A stretch of 64,000 nt of DNA, taken from contig CAWBCV010000001.1 of assembly GCA_963787425.1 (NCBI GenBank), positions 1,302,001 through 1,366,000 of the forward strand. Reading direction: 5' to 3'. Of the stretch, positions 55,830 to 64,000 are shown piece after piece (position 1 is the stretch's first letter; each line of letters starts with the position of its first letter). Origin of the DNA: AP-15 sp963787425 (lineage in GTDB: Bacteria; Pseudomonadota; Alphaproteobacteria; ATCC43930; CGMCC-115725). The translations under genes and the position numbers were made by a program. The notes beneath the pieces are model-generated. The model had not been told where the DNA came from, ran no database searches, and worked only from the letters and a program-made list of their open reading frames with translations.

Positions 55830-55910
55830 GAAAGAAGGCCGGCTTTGGGACCGGCCCTCAGGAGAAAGTACATGAACACCAGCAACAACGAGTGCAAAAA
55901 TCGGAGCAAA

Positions 55911-56015
55911 CCGGCACCTGATTTCGGTCGAAAGCGGCAGGTGATTTCGGCGGAAAGCGGCACCTGATTTCGCTCCAATCCGGCACCTGATTTCGGCGTT
56001 TTCGGCACCCCTGAT
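55911..56015 (+). repeat. Multiple terminal repeats at the left end of an IS21 element
   Basis: CGGCACCTGATTTCG or close variants occur at about 55912, 55934, 55956 and 55981, with a weaker copy at 56003, spaced 22-25 bp. Repeated subterminal sites are typical of IS21-family ends, where IstA binds. Confidence 0.75.
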
Positions 56016-56084
56016 CGGCTCTGGCCTCGCTGCTGAGCGGCAAGTAATGGCGGCTACCGTCGCCCCTTTTGGGGGCGCGGGGAG

Positions 56085-57503
56085 ATGCCAAGACCGAAGG
56101 TGGCGATGCGGCGGATCAAGGAAGTGCTTCGGCTCAAAGAGGGGCTGGGGCTGAGCGATACAGCGGTGTCGCGCAGCGTGCGGATCGCGCGCTCGACCGT
56201 GAAGGAATATCTCGACCGCGCCGCGGCGGCCGGGCTGAACTGGGAGACCGTGGCGGAGCTGAGCGAGGAGGAGCTCGACCGACGCCTGTTCGCGGCCGTT
56301 GACACGCGCCATTGGGATCGTCCGTTGCCGGATTGGGAGGCGGTCGAGAAGGAGCTGCGTGGCCGCGGCGTGACACTGCGGCTGCTGTGGCTGGAATATC
56401 TGAGCCGGCATCCGGAGGGCTACCGCTACACCCAGTTCTGCGCGCATTTCCATGCCTGGCAGCGACACTCCCGGCCGCCGACGATGCGCCGGCAGCATCG
56501 CGCCGGCGAGGCGCTCGAAGTCGATTACGCCGGCATGACGCTGAGCGTCATCGACAAGGGTGTCGTCCGCCAGGCGCAGGTTTTCGTTGCCTGCTTGCCC
56601 TGCTCGGACCTGACCTACGCCGAAGCGAGCTGGACCCAAGGTCACGAGGACTGGCTCGGTGCCCATGTCCGCGCCTTCGCCTATATCGGCGGCTGCCCGA
56701 AGAAGGTGATCCCCGACAACCTCAAGACCGGGGTGACCGACGCCAACTACTGGGACCCGGTGCTGAACCGCAGCTATCACGCGCTCGGCCGCCATTACAA
56801 CGTAGCGATTGTCCCGGCACGGGTCAGAAAGCCACGGGACAAACCGTCCGCGGAAAATGCGGTCAGACTGGTCGAGATGTGGGTGCTGGCGCCGCTGCGC
56901 CACCGGCAGTTCTTCTCACTCGCCGAGGCCAACGCCGCGCTCGCCGAGAAGATCGAGGAGTGGAACAACCGCCCGTTCGCGCCGCCGCGTGAGGGCAGCC
57001 GGCGCTCGCTGTTCGAGGCGATCGAGCGCGACAAGCTCAAGCCGTTACCGGCGGCGCCTTTTGTCGTCGGCCAGTGGCTCGTGGCGCGGGTCAACATCGA
57101 CTATCACGTCGCCGTCGACGGCCACTTCTATTCCGTGCCGTACCGGCTGGTGCATCGACGGCTCGACGTCTTCCTGACCGCAACGGCGGTGGCGATCTTC
57201 CACCAAGGCGAGCGGGTCGCCAGTCATCCGCGCAGCGCCGCCAAGGCGCACCACACCACCACGAGCGAGCACATGCCGCCGGCACACCAGGCGATGGCCA
57301 AGCGCACCCCTGACAAGCTGCGCACCGAGGCCGCCGCCCTCGGGCTTGCCATCGGCACCTATGTCGACCGTCTGCTCGACGCGCGCGAGCATCCCGAGCA
57401 AGCGGTGCGCGCCTGTCTCGGCGTACTGCGGCTGGCCGGCACCTACGGTAAGGAACGGCTCGAACTCGCCTGCGAACGCGCGCTCGCCGCCGGGCGGCGG
57501 TGA
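56085..57503 (+). pseudogene. istA: IS21 family transposase IstA, 3'-truncated
   Basis: 472 codons. The N-terminal helix-turn-helix region is MRRIKEVLRLKEGLGLSDTA and VSRSVRIARSTVKEYLDRAA. The catalytic domain has EALEVDYAGMTLSVID (Asp), KKVIPDNLKTGVTDA (Asp) and KPSAENAVRLVEMWVLAPLR (Glu). The C-terminal FYSVPYRLVHRRLDVFLTAT is the usual beta domain. The sequence passes into the candidate mobile element at about 57490 and stops at a chance TGA. istB and the right end are missing. Confidence 0.85.
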
Positions 57504-58109
57504 GTTGGCGGGCCAGCCAGCTATGCCCATTGCAATAGAACTGCAGACGGAACGGGCACCAGGTCGGCACGCGCAGATAGATCAGGCCCAACTCGGCGTC
57601 GATGAAGTAGAAGTAGTAATGCAGGCATTTGCCAGTATCCGGCCGCAAGAAGGTGCGATGCGTGTGCTTGTCATGCCAGGGCTTGTAGGTGTGGCAGGCT
57701 TCCATCGCCGAGATGATATGCACCAGGCCGGGACGGTCGCCGCGGACGACAAGCACCCTGGCGACGACGTCCTCCTTGCGGATGTGGTTCTTGGCAATGT
57801 GTTCGATGGTAATGCCAGCGGCACTCGCCAACTCGGCGGCGCGCTCGCGTACTCGATCGCGAAGTGGTTCGGCAAATCGCGGGTAGTCGAAGATCCGGAT
57901 CTGCCGCGCAGAAAGAAATCCCGTCATTCCCTTCGCGTAACAGGCTCCCGGCAGCGTGCCGGTGACGATGATCCGGTCATAGCAGGAGAGCACCCCGGCG
58001 AGGCGCTCGCGGTAACGCTCCGTCAGCGGCTGCCTCAACCTCCCCTCCTGCTCCCCGCGTCTCCTGCGTCTATTTTAACCTGTTTGGTTCCGGCTTCGCC
58101 GGCTTAGGG
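57492..58109 (-). mobile_element. Candidate unclassified mobile element, truncated copy
   Basis: About 600 bp almost identical to 31511-32130 in inverse orientation, including about 70 bp before the gene and the hairpin end CCGGCTTCGCCGG. The remaining 180 or so codons of the 501-codon gene (58038 down to about 57495) end at the junction with istA. The outer end at 58109 interrupts the ABC substrate-binding gene. Confidence 0.65.
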
Positions 58110-58612
58110 TTTACCAGCACGGCGATCACGCGGCCTTGAGGAAGCAGCTCGGTCAGAAGGTCGAGCTGCTTGAGATCACCTTCTGACGGTATGACAATGC
58201 CGGTGAGATTGCCGCCTGGTCGATCACGGCTTTCGATCAGGCCCGCCTCAATTACGTCTCTGCCGCCGAAGAATACGATCGGGATGGATGGGGTCGCCGC
58301 TTTTGCGGCTTGGATCCCACTTAAGGTTCCCGTTACGATTACGTCGACGTCGCAGATCACGAGGTCAATGGCCAAAGTAAGCAATGGATTGAAGCGACTG
58401 TCCGTCCAGCCTGTCCAGCGGTATTCGACGGAAACGCGACCCGCGCCGTAGCCGGCGTCCTCTAGCCCCTCGCGAAGGGCAGCCAAGATGGATTGATGCG
58501 GGCCGGGAGTAGGGTCGAGGACGCCGACCAGCGAGTTTCCTCTCTGCTGAGCCGACACCAACCGCGGCGCCGTGATCGCTGCGCTAAGCAGAAGTAGCTC
58601 ACGTCGCGTCAT
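58110..58612 (-). pseudogene. ABC-type substrate-binding protein, N-terminal part
   Basis: About 168 residues of the ABC_sub_bind (TrpX-like) family: MTRRELLLLSAAITAPRLVS-AQQ signal, SLVGVLDPTPGPHQSILAAL, REGLEDAGYGAGRVSVEYRW, VDVIVTGTLSGIQAAKAATP and PIVFFGGRDVIEAGLIESRD. It ends at VIAVLVNP, where the candidate element begins; the gene normally continues for about 150 residues. These proteins are numerous in Bradyrhizobium. Confidence 0.85.
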
Positions 58613-58744
58613 TCAGATCCGCTCATCAGCGATCGTGGGTCGTACTCTGTCACGTCGACAGGCTCCCCGGAACCACGGGTGTTCTTCATGCGAGCCGCAC
58701 CACCGAGAAGGATAGCCCTTCCCAACCATTGCTTCCCAAGAGCC

Positions 58745-58850
58745 CCCACGGGAACGCCACAAGGTAGGCCGTGGAGTTCGGGGTCGCGATCGGCGAGTAC
58801 CACGGCGTGGTCCGGGTCCCGCGGCGCGTATTCCAGCGCTTTTGACACCA
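58745..58850 (+). pseudogene. Fragment of a small DUF1488-like protein gene (third of three)
   Basis: After an in-frame TAG, AVEFGVAIGEYHGVVRVPRR then VFQRF. It matches the fragments at 14021 and 18209. Confidence 0.45.
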
Positions 58851-58882
58851 CGGCTTAGCCCGAACCAGTCATGCAAGGTAGG

Positions 58883-59653
58883 TCACCAGGTTCCGCCCAT
58901 CCGTTGGGAGGTGAGCAGCGTCCCGCAACGCTTGCAGTAGACCGCATCGCTCTCATGCGCGGAAAGCCCGCACGAGGGGCACCTCTGGTGCACCCTCCTG
59001 GGCCGGAACAGCACCTGCACCATCCGCACAAACAGGCTGACACCGACGATCATCATCACGATTGCGAGCAATCGACCCCCCGTCCCGGTAAGCGTGATGT
59101 CGCCGAACCCGGTCGTGGTCAGCGTCGCGACCGTGAAATAAAGCGCATCGAGATAGTTCCCGATCGCCGGGTTGTGCCAATGCTGTGTTTCGTAAACGAC
59201 CGCCGTCATTCCGAAGAGGAAGACGAAGAGGTTGGTTCCCGCGACAATCGTATCGTAATTGCGCCTCACGAACGGGAAGTCGCGCTTCATGCGGCTCACG
59301 ATTAGATAGGAGCGAAACAAGCGAAGCACCCGGAGCGCGCGAAGAAAGCCAAGCCTATACCCGCCGATCGGGACCAGGAACGAGATGATCACTGCTACGT
59401 CAGCGAGGCCGAGCGGGTGGAGCAGGTCGTGCAAAGGCCGGCGGCTCACCGATAGGCGGGCAAGGAACTCCGTGAGTACGCCGAGCCCAATGGCCGCGTC
59501 GATGAGTTCGAGAAAGGGGCTGCCGCCGACGAACGAGGTTACCGCCAAGTAAAAGATCGTCGAAAGATCGAACAGCAAGAGCCCGTATCGGAACCGGACT
59601 GCACGCCTGCTCTCTCCCTCGTATAACTCCCGTAAAACGGTGCCAGTTGCCAT
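58883..59653 (-). CDS. Potassium channel-like protein with C-terminal zinc ribbon
   Basis: 256 residues. Several transmembrane segments include an S4-like basic helix (FLRALRVLRLFRSYLIVSRM). The pore is YFTVATLTTTGFGDITLTGT, where T-T-x-G-F-G-D is a K+ filter variant (normally T-x-G-Y/F-G-D). After the last helix comes a double CxxC ribbon (RCPSCGLSAHESD, VYCKRCGTLL). A voltage-sensing K+ channel is likely; the cytoplasmic zinc ribbon is unusual and might couple gating to metal or redox. Confidence 0.85.
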   Translation of the reverse strand: MATGTVLRELYEGESRRAVRFRYGLLLFDLSTIFYLAVTSFVGGSPFLELIDAAIGLGVLTEFLARLSVSRRPLHDLLHPLGLADVAVIISFLVPIGGYRLGFLRALRVLRLFRSYLIVSRMKRDFPFVRRNYDTIVAGTNLFVFLFGMTAVVYETQHWHNPAIGNYLDALYFTVATLTTTGFGDITLTGTGGRLLAIVMMIVGVSLFVRMVQVLFRPRRVHQRCPSCGLSAHESDAVYCKRCGTLLTSQRMGGTW

Positions 59654-59896
59654 GCAGATGGGTTACCACTGGGTTCCAAAGGGGGCAAGGTGCGGGGATC
59701 GTGAGCACGAATATCCTCCGCCGCCACCCCGCCAGGGCCACCCCCGCATCGGCGCCGTGCCGCGCCAGGGCCTTTGACCGGCTCGTCTTGCCCGATCGGG
59801 GTTTCAGTCCGCCCTTGGTTCATAACGAGAGCGGGCGCCTTCCGGTCGCCAGTCGCCGCTTGTATTCTGGGATGTACTGCGGAAAGGGATCGCGAG

Positions 59897-60160
59897 ATGC
59901 ACCGCCGAATGCTCAGAAAGCAGTCGTTCGACGAACTGGCACGGCAGTTCGCGGCGCGAAGTGCACCCCGAAACTCGGCGCCAAAGTCTGCCAAAGCACC
60001 GGGTACGCTCTCCGATCCCCCAAATGAGCGCACCACGGCACCGGAACCCAACGTCGGCACGGTGCTCTACCTCATCTCTCTCGGCGTTGTCGCAACAGCG
60101 ACCGTGGTCGTTTTCTTTGTCTCGGCTTCTTTCTGCTTGCCCATCCTAGCGAAGGAGTGA
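59897..60160 (+). CDS. Small single-pass membrane protein
   Basis: 87 residues: basic N-terminus (MHRRMLRKQSFDELARQFAA), low-complexity linker, and one C-terminal hydrophobic segment (VGTVLYLISLGVVATATVVV, FFVSASF). Not recognised. Its stop overlaps the next start (GTGA), suggesting coupling. Confidence 0.5.
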   Translation: MHRRMLRKQSFDELARQFAARSAPRNSAPKSAKAPGTLSDPPNERTTAPEPNVGTVLYLISLGVVATATVVVFFVSASFCLPILAKE

Positions 60161-60681
60161 CGGTCGATCCCGGCGCTCGGGACCGCGGCGTCGAAATCGA
60201 ACCCCGGCGGCCCTCGCCGGGTTTGGATGCCACACCCTCCACCGTCCAGACGCCCGCGCGCTCGGTCTTCCCAGGAAAACCGCCGGAGGCGCCTGATGTC
60301 TGGCCGCCGCCAAGGAAGGGCACGACATTGGGCTCGGCTTCGGGCGCCGACACGGTGGCGGCGAACGCGCTTGATGCGTCGTCCAGGCAAGAGCAGCCGG
60401 AGCTGAGGTCGAACACGGACGAAGCCGCAGTCGCCATGCCGGCCGGGGTTACCCACGCGGCCGCGCACCACAAGAGGGCGCCTCGGACGGGATCTACTGC
60501 AAATCAGACGGGATCTACTGCAAATCAACTGAACCATGAGGAACTCGCCGACCTTCAGACAGGTAGCTCAATGCCGCCGCCCCGCTCCCATCGGCGGGAT
60601 GCCGCCACTGGCCCCAATGCCCAACCCGTCCGGGAGAAACAGCTTGGGATTTCTTGGCCGGGCGCCTGTACATTTCGTTGA
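60157..60681 (+). CDS. Low-complexity hypothetical protein
   Basis: 174 codons from GTG at 60157, Pro/Ala/Ser/Thr-rich and unrecognised. The internal TGSTANQTGSTANQ comes from an 18-bp tandem duplication. It may be real because of the coupling to the upstream gene, but composition alone could keep the frame open. Confidence 0.3.
   Translation: MTVDPGARDRGVEIEPRRPSPGLDATPSTVQTPARSVFPGKPPEAPDVWPPPRKGTTLGSASGADTVAANALDASSRQEQPELRSNTDEAAVAMPAGVTHAAAHHKRAPRTGSTANQTGSTANQLNHEELADLQTGSSMPPPRSHRRDAATGPNAQPVREKQLGISWPGACTFR
60489..60527. repeat. Tandem 18-bp duplication
   Basis: ACGGGATCTACTGCAAAT-CAG appears twice in succession. Confidence 0.7.
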
Positions 60682-60833
60682 CCGCCCGTGAGTAGGATTG
60701 GGGCTGGCTTGGCGATGATGATCGAGCCCGGCCAAGCCGAGGGCGAGCGGCGTCGAGAGTAGTCCCCCGACCCGGCGCCGCTCCTTCTCCGGCCCTGGCA
60801 TCTGGCCTTGACGGGGTGCCAAAGAACGCCTGG

Positions 60834-61106
60834 TCACGTACCCTGCCCTCGCCACCTGATAGAGACCACTGCCCGCTCCTTCCTCCTGCACCCGCGGCAC
60901 CGAAGCCGCCCTTTGAGGTCGAGAACCTTGGCCGCGGGGCTGAGCCCTTGCCTCAACAGCCCCTCCGGCGTCAGCAGCGCGACTTGGTGACAGCCGGCGC
61001 AATCCACTTTCACGAAGTCGCCCGATCCGAGATCCTTGATCCGTTCTGCGGAGGGGGCAGCGTTCTCTCCGAAGTTCCTGGAATTATTCGCATACTCTCG
61101 CCACAA
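60834..61106 (-). CDS. Small zinc-ribbon protein
   Basis: 90 residues. FVKVDCAGCHQVALLTPEGL, LRQGLSPAAKVLDLKGRLRC then RGCRRKERAVVSIRW: two CxxC pairs about 45 residues apart form a zinc ribbon. Similar small proteins are widespread in Rhizobiales; function unknown. The Met at 61106 may be upstream of the real start. Confidence 0.65.
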   Translation of the reverse strand: MWREYANNSRNFGENAAPSAERIKDLGSGDFVKVDCAGCHQVALLTPEGLLRQGLSPAAKVLDLKGRLRCRGCRRKERAVVSIRWRGQGT

Positions 61107-61149
61107 GCGTGACTGTAAACTCTCCCAGGATCAGTCGCCGATACCACGG

Positions 61150-61440
61150 GTGATTGACCCTACGATTGAGAGAAAGATTTTGCCTGTTTCGATCACGGTT
61201 GCCAGCGCTGCCGCCGCGTATTCCATCGCGGCTCTTTTGATATTTTTGGGCTACGAACTGGTCCTCGCCGGCACCTCAGCGCAATTCAGTTTTGAAGCCA
61301 GCGCCTTGGGCGGAACAGTCGGACTGAACAGCGTCGCTCCCGGCATCGGGTTCGCCTTATTCGGGACGGTCATCGCGATCCACACGACCCGACACCTCAT
61401 GCGCGGGATCACGCGGCGCCGACCCGGCAGGATAGATTAG
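61150..61440 (+). CDS. Small membrane protein with two transmembrane segments
   Basis: 96 residues from GTG at 61150 (VIDPTIERKILPVSITVASA). Segment 1 is AAAAYSIAALLIFLGYELVL, segment 2 VAPGIGFALFGTVIAIHTTR, with a basic tail (RRRPGRID). Unrecognised. Confidence 0.55.
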   Translation: MIDPTIERKILPVSITVASAAAAYSIAALLIFLGYELVLAGTSAQFSFEASALGGTVGLNSVAPGIGFALFGTVIAIHTTRHLMRGITRRRPGRID

Positions 61441-62276
61441 ACCATTCCGTCGCCCACGGTCTACGCAACCTGGTCAGAAGGCTGGCGCGCCTATCTCTGT
61501 TGCCGCAGCGTTGCGGGTCCTGTGGCGGATCGTGTTGCGGCCGGGTTCTCCCGAAACCGAGTGAAAGCGCGGCTGTTGCGGTGTGGCGCCTGTGTGGGGG
61601 GTAGGTAAGGCCCCTGGAGATCGTGGCCGGCGGCAATCGCGCTCTTGCGCCGCCGATCAGTCAGGCGGATCACTACATCGAGCCGGAGGCCCGTACACCG
61701 TGTCCGCCAGCCACAACCTCGCCTGCGGCAGCAGCCAATAATCGAGATCGTCGAACACGCGCCAGAAAAGCGGAGCCAGTGATCCGTTAGCCACTAACGC
61801 TCCTCCCGTGACTGGATAGCTCGGCGTCGGTATAGGCGTGGAGCGCCCCCTCTGCGCGTGATCGTGCCCCGGCAAGCTCCCCAGTGCGCCCTGTCTCCAC
61901 TGGGTCAGGCTCCCCCAGCATCGTAACGTCCAATGGTCGCGGTCTGGACACCCGACCCCGGTGTCTCTGATCGCACACCTCGCGCCGCGCTCAGGATCGA
62001 CACTGAGGCTGAGCTTCCGCCACTGCCCGGCGACGTGAGACATTCCAGCGTCTGGACGCAGTAGCCGGCCCCGTGGCGCACTTCCAGCGGGCAATGATGA
62101 TGGACAGTCGACCAGGCGGCCAAGGCCATGCGGGGTGAAGAGATGCGGGCGGAGATCGAGGACTTCATCGAAGGCGTCAATCAGCCGACCTATCGAGGCA
62201 TGAGGATCGACGGAGTGCGGGTGCACACCTGGTCAAGCCGGCATGGATGGAGCGGTCTCTAACGCCTTCGCCGCCT
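61441..62276. other. Gap of about 830 bp without a confident gene
   Basis: A 189-codon minus frame (61657-62226) has a plausible-looking end (LFWRVFDDLDYWLLPQARLW) but no recognisable domain and no good ribosome site. Confidence 0.45.
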
Positions 62277-63131
62277 TTATTGAGCGGCGAGGTTTGGCTG
62301 GAGCCTCTGCTTGATGATTAGCCAGTGGTAAACCTCCAGCAATGCGTAACGCAGGAAGTAGTAGTCGTCGGCATCAACCGGTGGCGTCGCGAACACTCCA
62401 AACCGGCTCGATGGGTGCATGGTTTTGATCCGATCCTCGTAAAAATCTTCGAAATAGCTGCCGGGTCCGTGCCTCTGGTTAAATACCTCGGCGTTGACCA
62501 ATGCACCGGCATCCAGCGCGGTAGGATTGGAGACCCCTTGCTCACGTAAAAGCCGCAAGATCATCTGAAACGACGCATCGAGAGCGACGTAGAGCTGGAG
62601 TGCGGCTGCGTCGGCAATCTCAATATGCTGCCAGCACATATCGGCTCGCAGCAGTGCCCCCAGTCCGCGCATGAGCAGGTGGTCGTTGAGCTGGATGGCG
62701 CAGACTACATTGAGAACGTTGTCGACATTGACGCCGGCCTCGTGCCATTGATAAGCCGGTCCCCCGCAAGCAGGCGGCGGCGCACTAGTCCGTGTCCACA
62801 AAACGCGCTGCGGCGGGCGTATCGCGAGTTCCCGAGCGGCCTCGATCAACGCATCATCGGTCCCGCAATCGACATCGACATGCCCGTACAACGGGTAGGT
62901 GTAAGCCATTCCGTCGTCAGGGTGCACCGCCAGAGCGATCGCGGCAAAGAACCGTGTCTCCTCAAGCGCGAGAAACTCCAGGTCGAAGGAATGTTCGAGC
63001 CCATGCACCTCGGGCGGCTCGACGTGAACGGAGGACACGATTAGCTCATCCGAGACCAGTAGCCGTGCACCGGGGATCGCGATCGAATGCCGTGGGTAGT
63101 GGCCGAGCGGCGAGAATATCCGAACGTGCAC
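62277..63131 (-). CDS. Hypothetical protein, 284 residues
   Basis: Starts MHVRIFSPLGHYPRHSIAIP. Balanced composition and Asp/Tyr-rich segments (DADDYYFLRYALLEVYHWLI) suggest a genuine soluble protein. No domain is recognised. It lies 3' to and overlaps the small gene at 63041-63349 on the same strand. Confidence 0.6.
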   Translation of the reverse strand: MHVRIFSPLGHYPRHSIAIPGARLLVSDELIVSSVHVEPPEVHGLEHSFDLEFLALEETRFFAAIALAVHPDDGMAYTYPLYGHVDVDCGTDDALIEAARELAIRPPQRVLWTRTSAPPPACGGPAYQWHEAGVNVDNVLNVVCAIQLNDHLLMRGLGALLRADMCWQHIEIADAAALQLYVALDASFQMILRLLREQGVSNPTALDAGALVNAEVFNQRHGPGSYFEDFYEDRIKTMHPSSRFGVFATPPVDADDYYFLRYALLEVYHWLIIKQRLQPNLAAQ

Positions 63132-63349
63132 CGGCTACCCTCTTCGCCGTGCATACCGTCCCTTGCTCGGCGGCTCGTAATTCCGTAGCGGGGCAGCGGT
63201 GCCGGGCGAGCGGGCTCGGGCCGCAGCATCCCCAGGATCTCCTTCAGAACCATAATACGGGGACTGAAGGGGTAACGATCGCCGTCGATGATCAGGGATA
63301 ACTCCCGGATCAACGCTTCGGTCTGTCCGTCTGTCAGTTCAAGGTGCAT
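63041..63349 (-). CDS. Small conserved hypothetical protein
   Basis: 102 codons; MHLELTDGQTEALIRELSLI then IDGDRYPFSPRIMVLKEILG is a helix-rich N-terminus known from small rhizobial proteins (L-E-L-x...D-R-Y-P-x-S-P-R-I). The last third (after PLPRYGI) overlaps the start of the downstream gene by 91 bp and looks non-native, so the 3' end may be frameshifted. Confidence 0.5.
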   Translation of the reverse strand: MHLELTDGQTEALIRELSLIIDGDRYPFSPRIMVLKEILGMLRPEPARPAPLPRYGITSRRARDGMHGEEGSRCTFGYSRRSATTHGIRSRSPVHGYWSRMS

Positions 63350-63387
63350 GTACCGGATATAGGCAATCCAGAGCAGCGGTGAACAGA

Positions 63388-63420
63388 CCCTCTCTTCCTA
63401 CCCCATGCAGGAAGAGAGGG
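63388..63420. terminator. Strong hairpin downstream of the Gly/His-rich gene
   Basis: CCCTCTCTTCC (63388-63398) pairs perfectly with GGAAGAGAGGG (63410-63420) around an 11-nt loop. No T-run on either side, so termination would be unconventional. Confidence 0.4.
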
Positions 63421-63459
63421 AAGAGAGGATCGAGGCGCGAGGTCTAGGCGAAGACAGCT

Positions 63460-63942
63460 CTAACGGTGCCCACCACCTCCGAAGCCGCCACCGCCGTGGA
63501 AACCACCGAAGCCGCCACCCATATGGCCGAACCCTCCGGCATGGGCGACACCCATGCTGTGGGCGAAACCAGCACGCCCAAGGTGGGCGACATTCACGCC
63601 GCGGTCGGCGAAACCGTCACTTCCGACATGGGCGACACCTATGCTGCGGAAACCCATGCCGTGATGGACAATGCTCCCATCAGCGCCGATGCCTGTGTGT
63701 CCGAAGCCGTGGCCGTGCCGGCCATAAAGTACAGTCCCGCCGGGATAGTCGTAATAACCAAAGTCGTCCGCGCCTGCCGTGGTACAGCCGTAAGTCGGAT
63801 CGTACACCGTCCCCGCCGGACAGGCGTACTCGCCGGAATAGGATTGGGCAGCGGCTGGTTGTGATCCAGCAAATGCGGCCGTGGACAACCCAATGGCGGT
63901 AGCCAACAAGACCGCTTTGGTGGAAAACTTGCTGCGGGTCAT
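63460..63942 (-). CDS. Exported Gly/His-rich protein
   Basis: 160 residues. Signal peptide FSTKAVLLATAIGLSTAAFA with AAAQS near the cleavage site, then one Cys pair (YACPAGTVYDPTYGCTTAG) and a long Gly/His/Phe-rich tail (FGHMGGGFGGFHGGGGFGGG). Similar short periplasmic or surface proteins are common in Bradyrhizobium. The His-rich tail might bind metal; this is speculation. Confidence 0.75.
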   Translation of the reverse strand: MTRSKFSTKAVLLATAIGLSTAAFAGSQPAAAQSYSGEYACPAGTVYDPTYGCTTAGADDFGYYDYPGGTVLYGRHGHGFGHTGIGADGSIVHHGMGFRSIGVAHVGSDGFADRGVNVAHLGRAGFAHSMGVAHAGGFGHMGGGFGGFHGGGGFGGGGHR

Positions 63943-64000
63943 CGCAGCCTCCTTTCGGGATTTGCCCCACAGTTTAAACTTATTCCAAAGTGGGCGATCG

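Noticed and set aside
55911..56015. CRISPR-like array from regularly spaced CGGCACCTGATTTCG repeats
   Set aside because: Spacers are under 10 bp and the block is at the start of IS21; these are transposase binding repeats.
55599..56903. 434-codon minus-strand frame
   Set aside because: Antisense to istA and the ribbon-helix-helix gene; no recognisable motif.
61657..62226. 189-codon minus-strand frame
   Set aside because: No domain; only the last ~40 residues look protein-like.

Overview
High-GC bacterial chromosome segment, most likely from an alphaproteobacterium of the Bradyrhizobium/Rhizobiales type. This is inferred from the codon and GC style, the ParB-methylase/DUF5681/terminase phage module, the proline-rich and Gly/His-rich exported proteins, and the abundance of IS66, IS256, IS3, IS21, IS630 and Tn3 relics. 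There are no rRNA genes, intact tRNAs or CRISPR arrays. The window is an accessory region and gene graveyard: roughly a third of the recognisable genes are truncated, frameshifted or interrupted.

Layout. 1-7.7 kb: catabolic genes (HpcH/HpaI aldolase, amidohydrolase), then an NDP-forming acyl-CoA synthetase pseudogene split by a complete IS256 element with target duplication, then a resolvase-VOC pair and a truncated Tn3 transposase. 8.6-12.8 kb: decaying prophage module (hypothetical, ParB-methyltransferase, DUF5681 protein, terminase). 13-18.4 kb: broken genes and an intact IS3 copy. 18.7-24.3 kb: ordinary genes (exported aldo-keto reductase, metallophosphoesterase, exported NADP-binding protein plus NTP/NDP-type transporter). 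25.2-28.7 kb: Rap1a-like protein and a complete IS66 element with an 8-bp target duplication. 29-33.1 kb: MFS exporter and a full copy of a candidate unclassified mobile element. 33.9-38.2 kb: oxidoreductase/amidohydrolase catabolic operon. 38.3-41.8 kb: small metabolic genes, including a tail-to-tail fusion of two broken genes. 42-45.4 kb: exported protein, a rearranged second terminase and broken VOC/FAD-monooxygenase genes. 45.5-50.7 kb: second IS3 copy and an inverted second copy of the resolvase-VOC-acyl-CoA synthetase block. 51-58.6 kb: broken ATPase, polymerase and receptor fragments, small DNA-binding proteins, truncated IS21 and a truncated second copy of the candidate element, inserted in an ABC substrate-binding protein gene. 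58.9-64 kb: potassium channel and small membrane, zinc-ribbon and exported proteins.

Three signals stand out. (1) At least nine copies of a ~50-bp module that looks like the 3' end of a tRNA-Ser gene (T-arm plus acceptor strand) followed by a conserved tail; several copies sit exactly where a gene is cut off. (2) A 501-codon unclassified protein present in two copies with identical upstream DNA and a terminal hairpin, one copy inserted in another gene. (3) A ~3.8-kb inverted duplication whose copies share an old frameshift and an in-frame palindromic repeat, so the synthetase decayed before it was duplicated.
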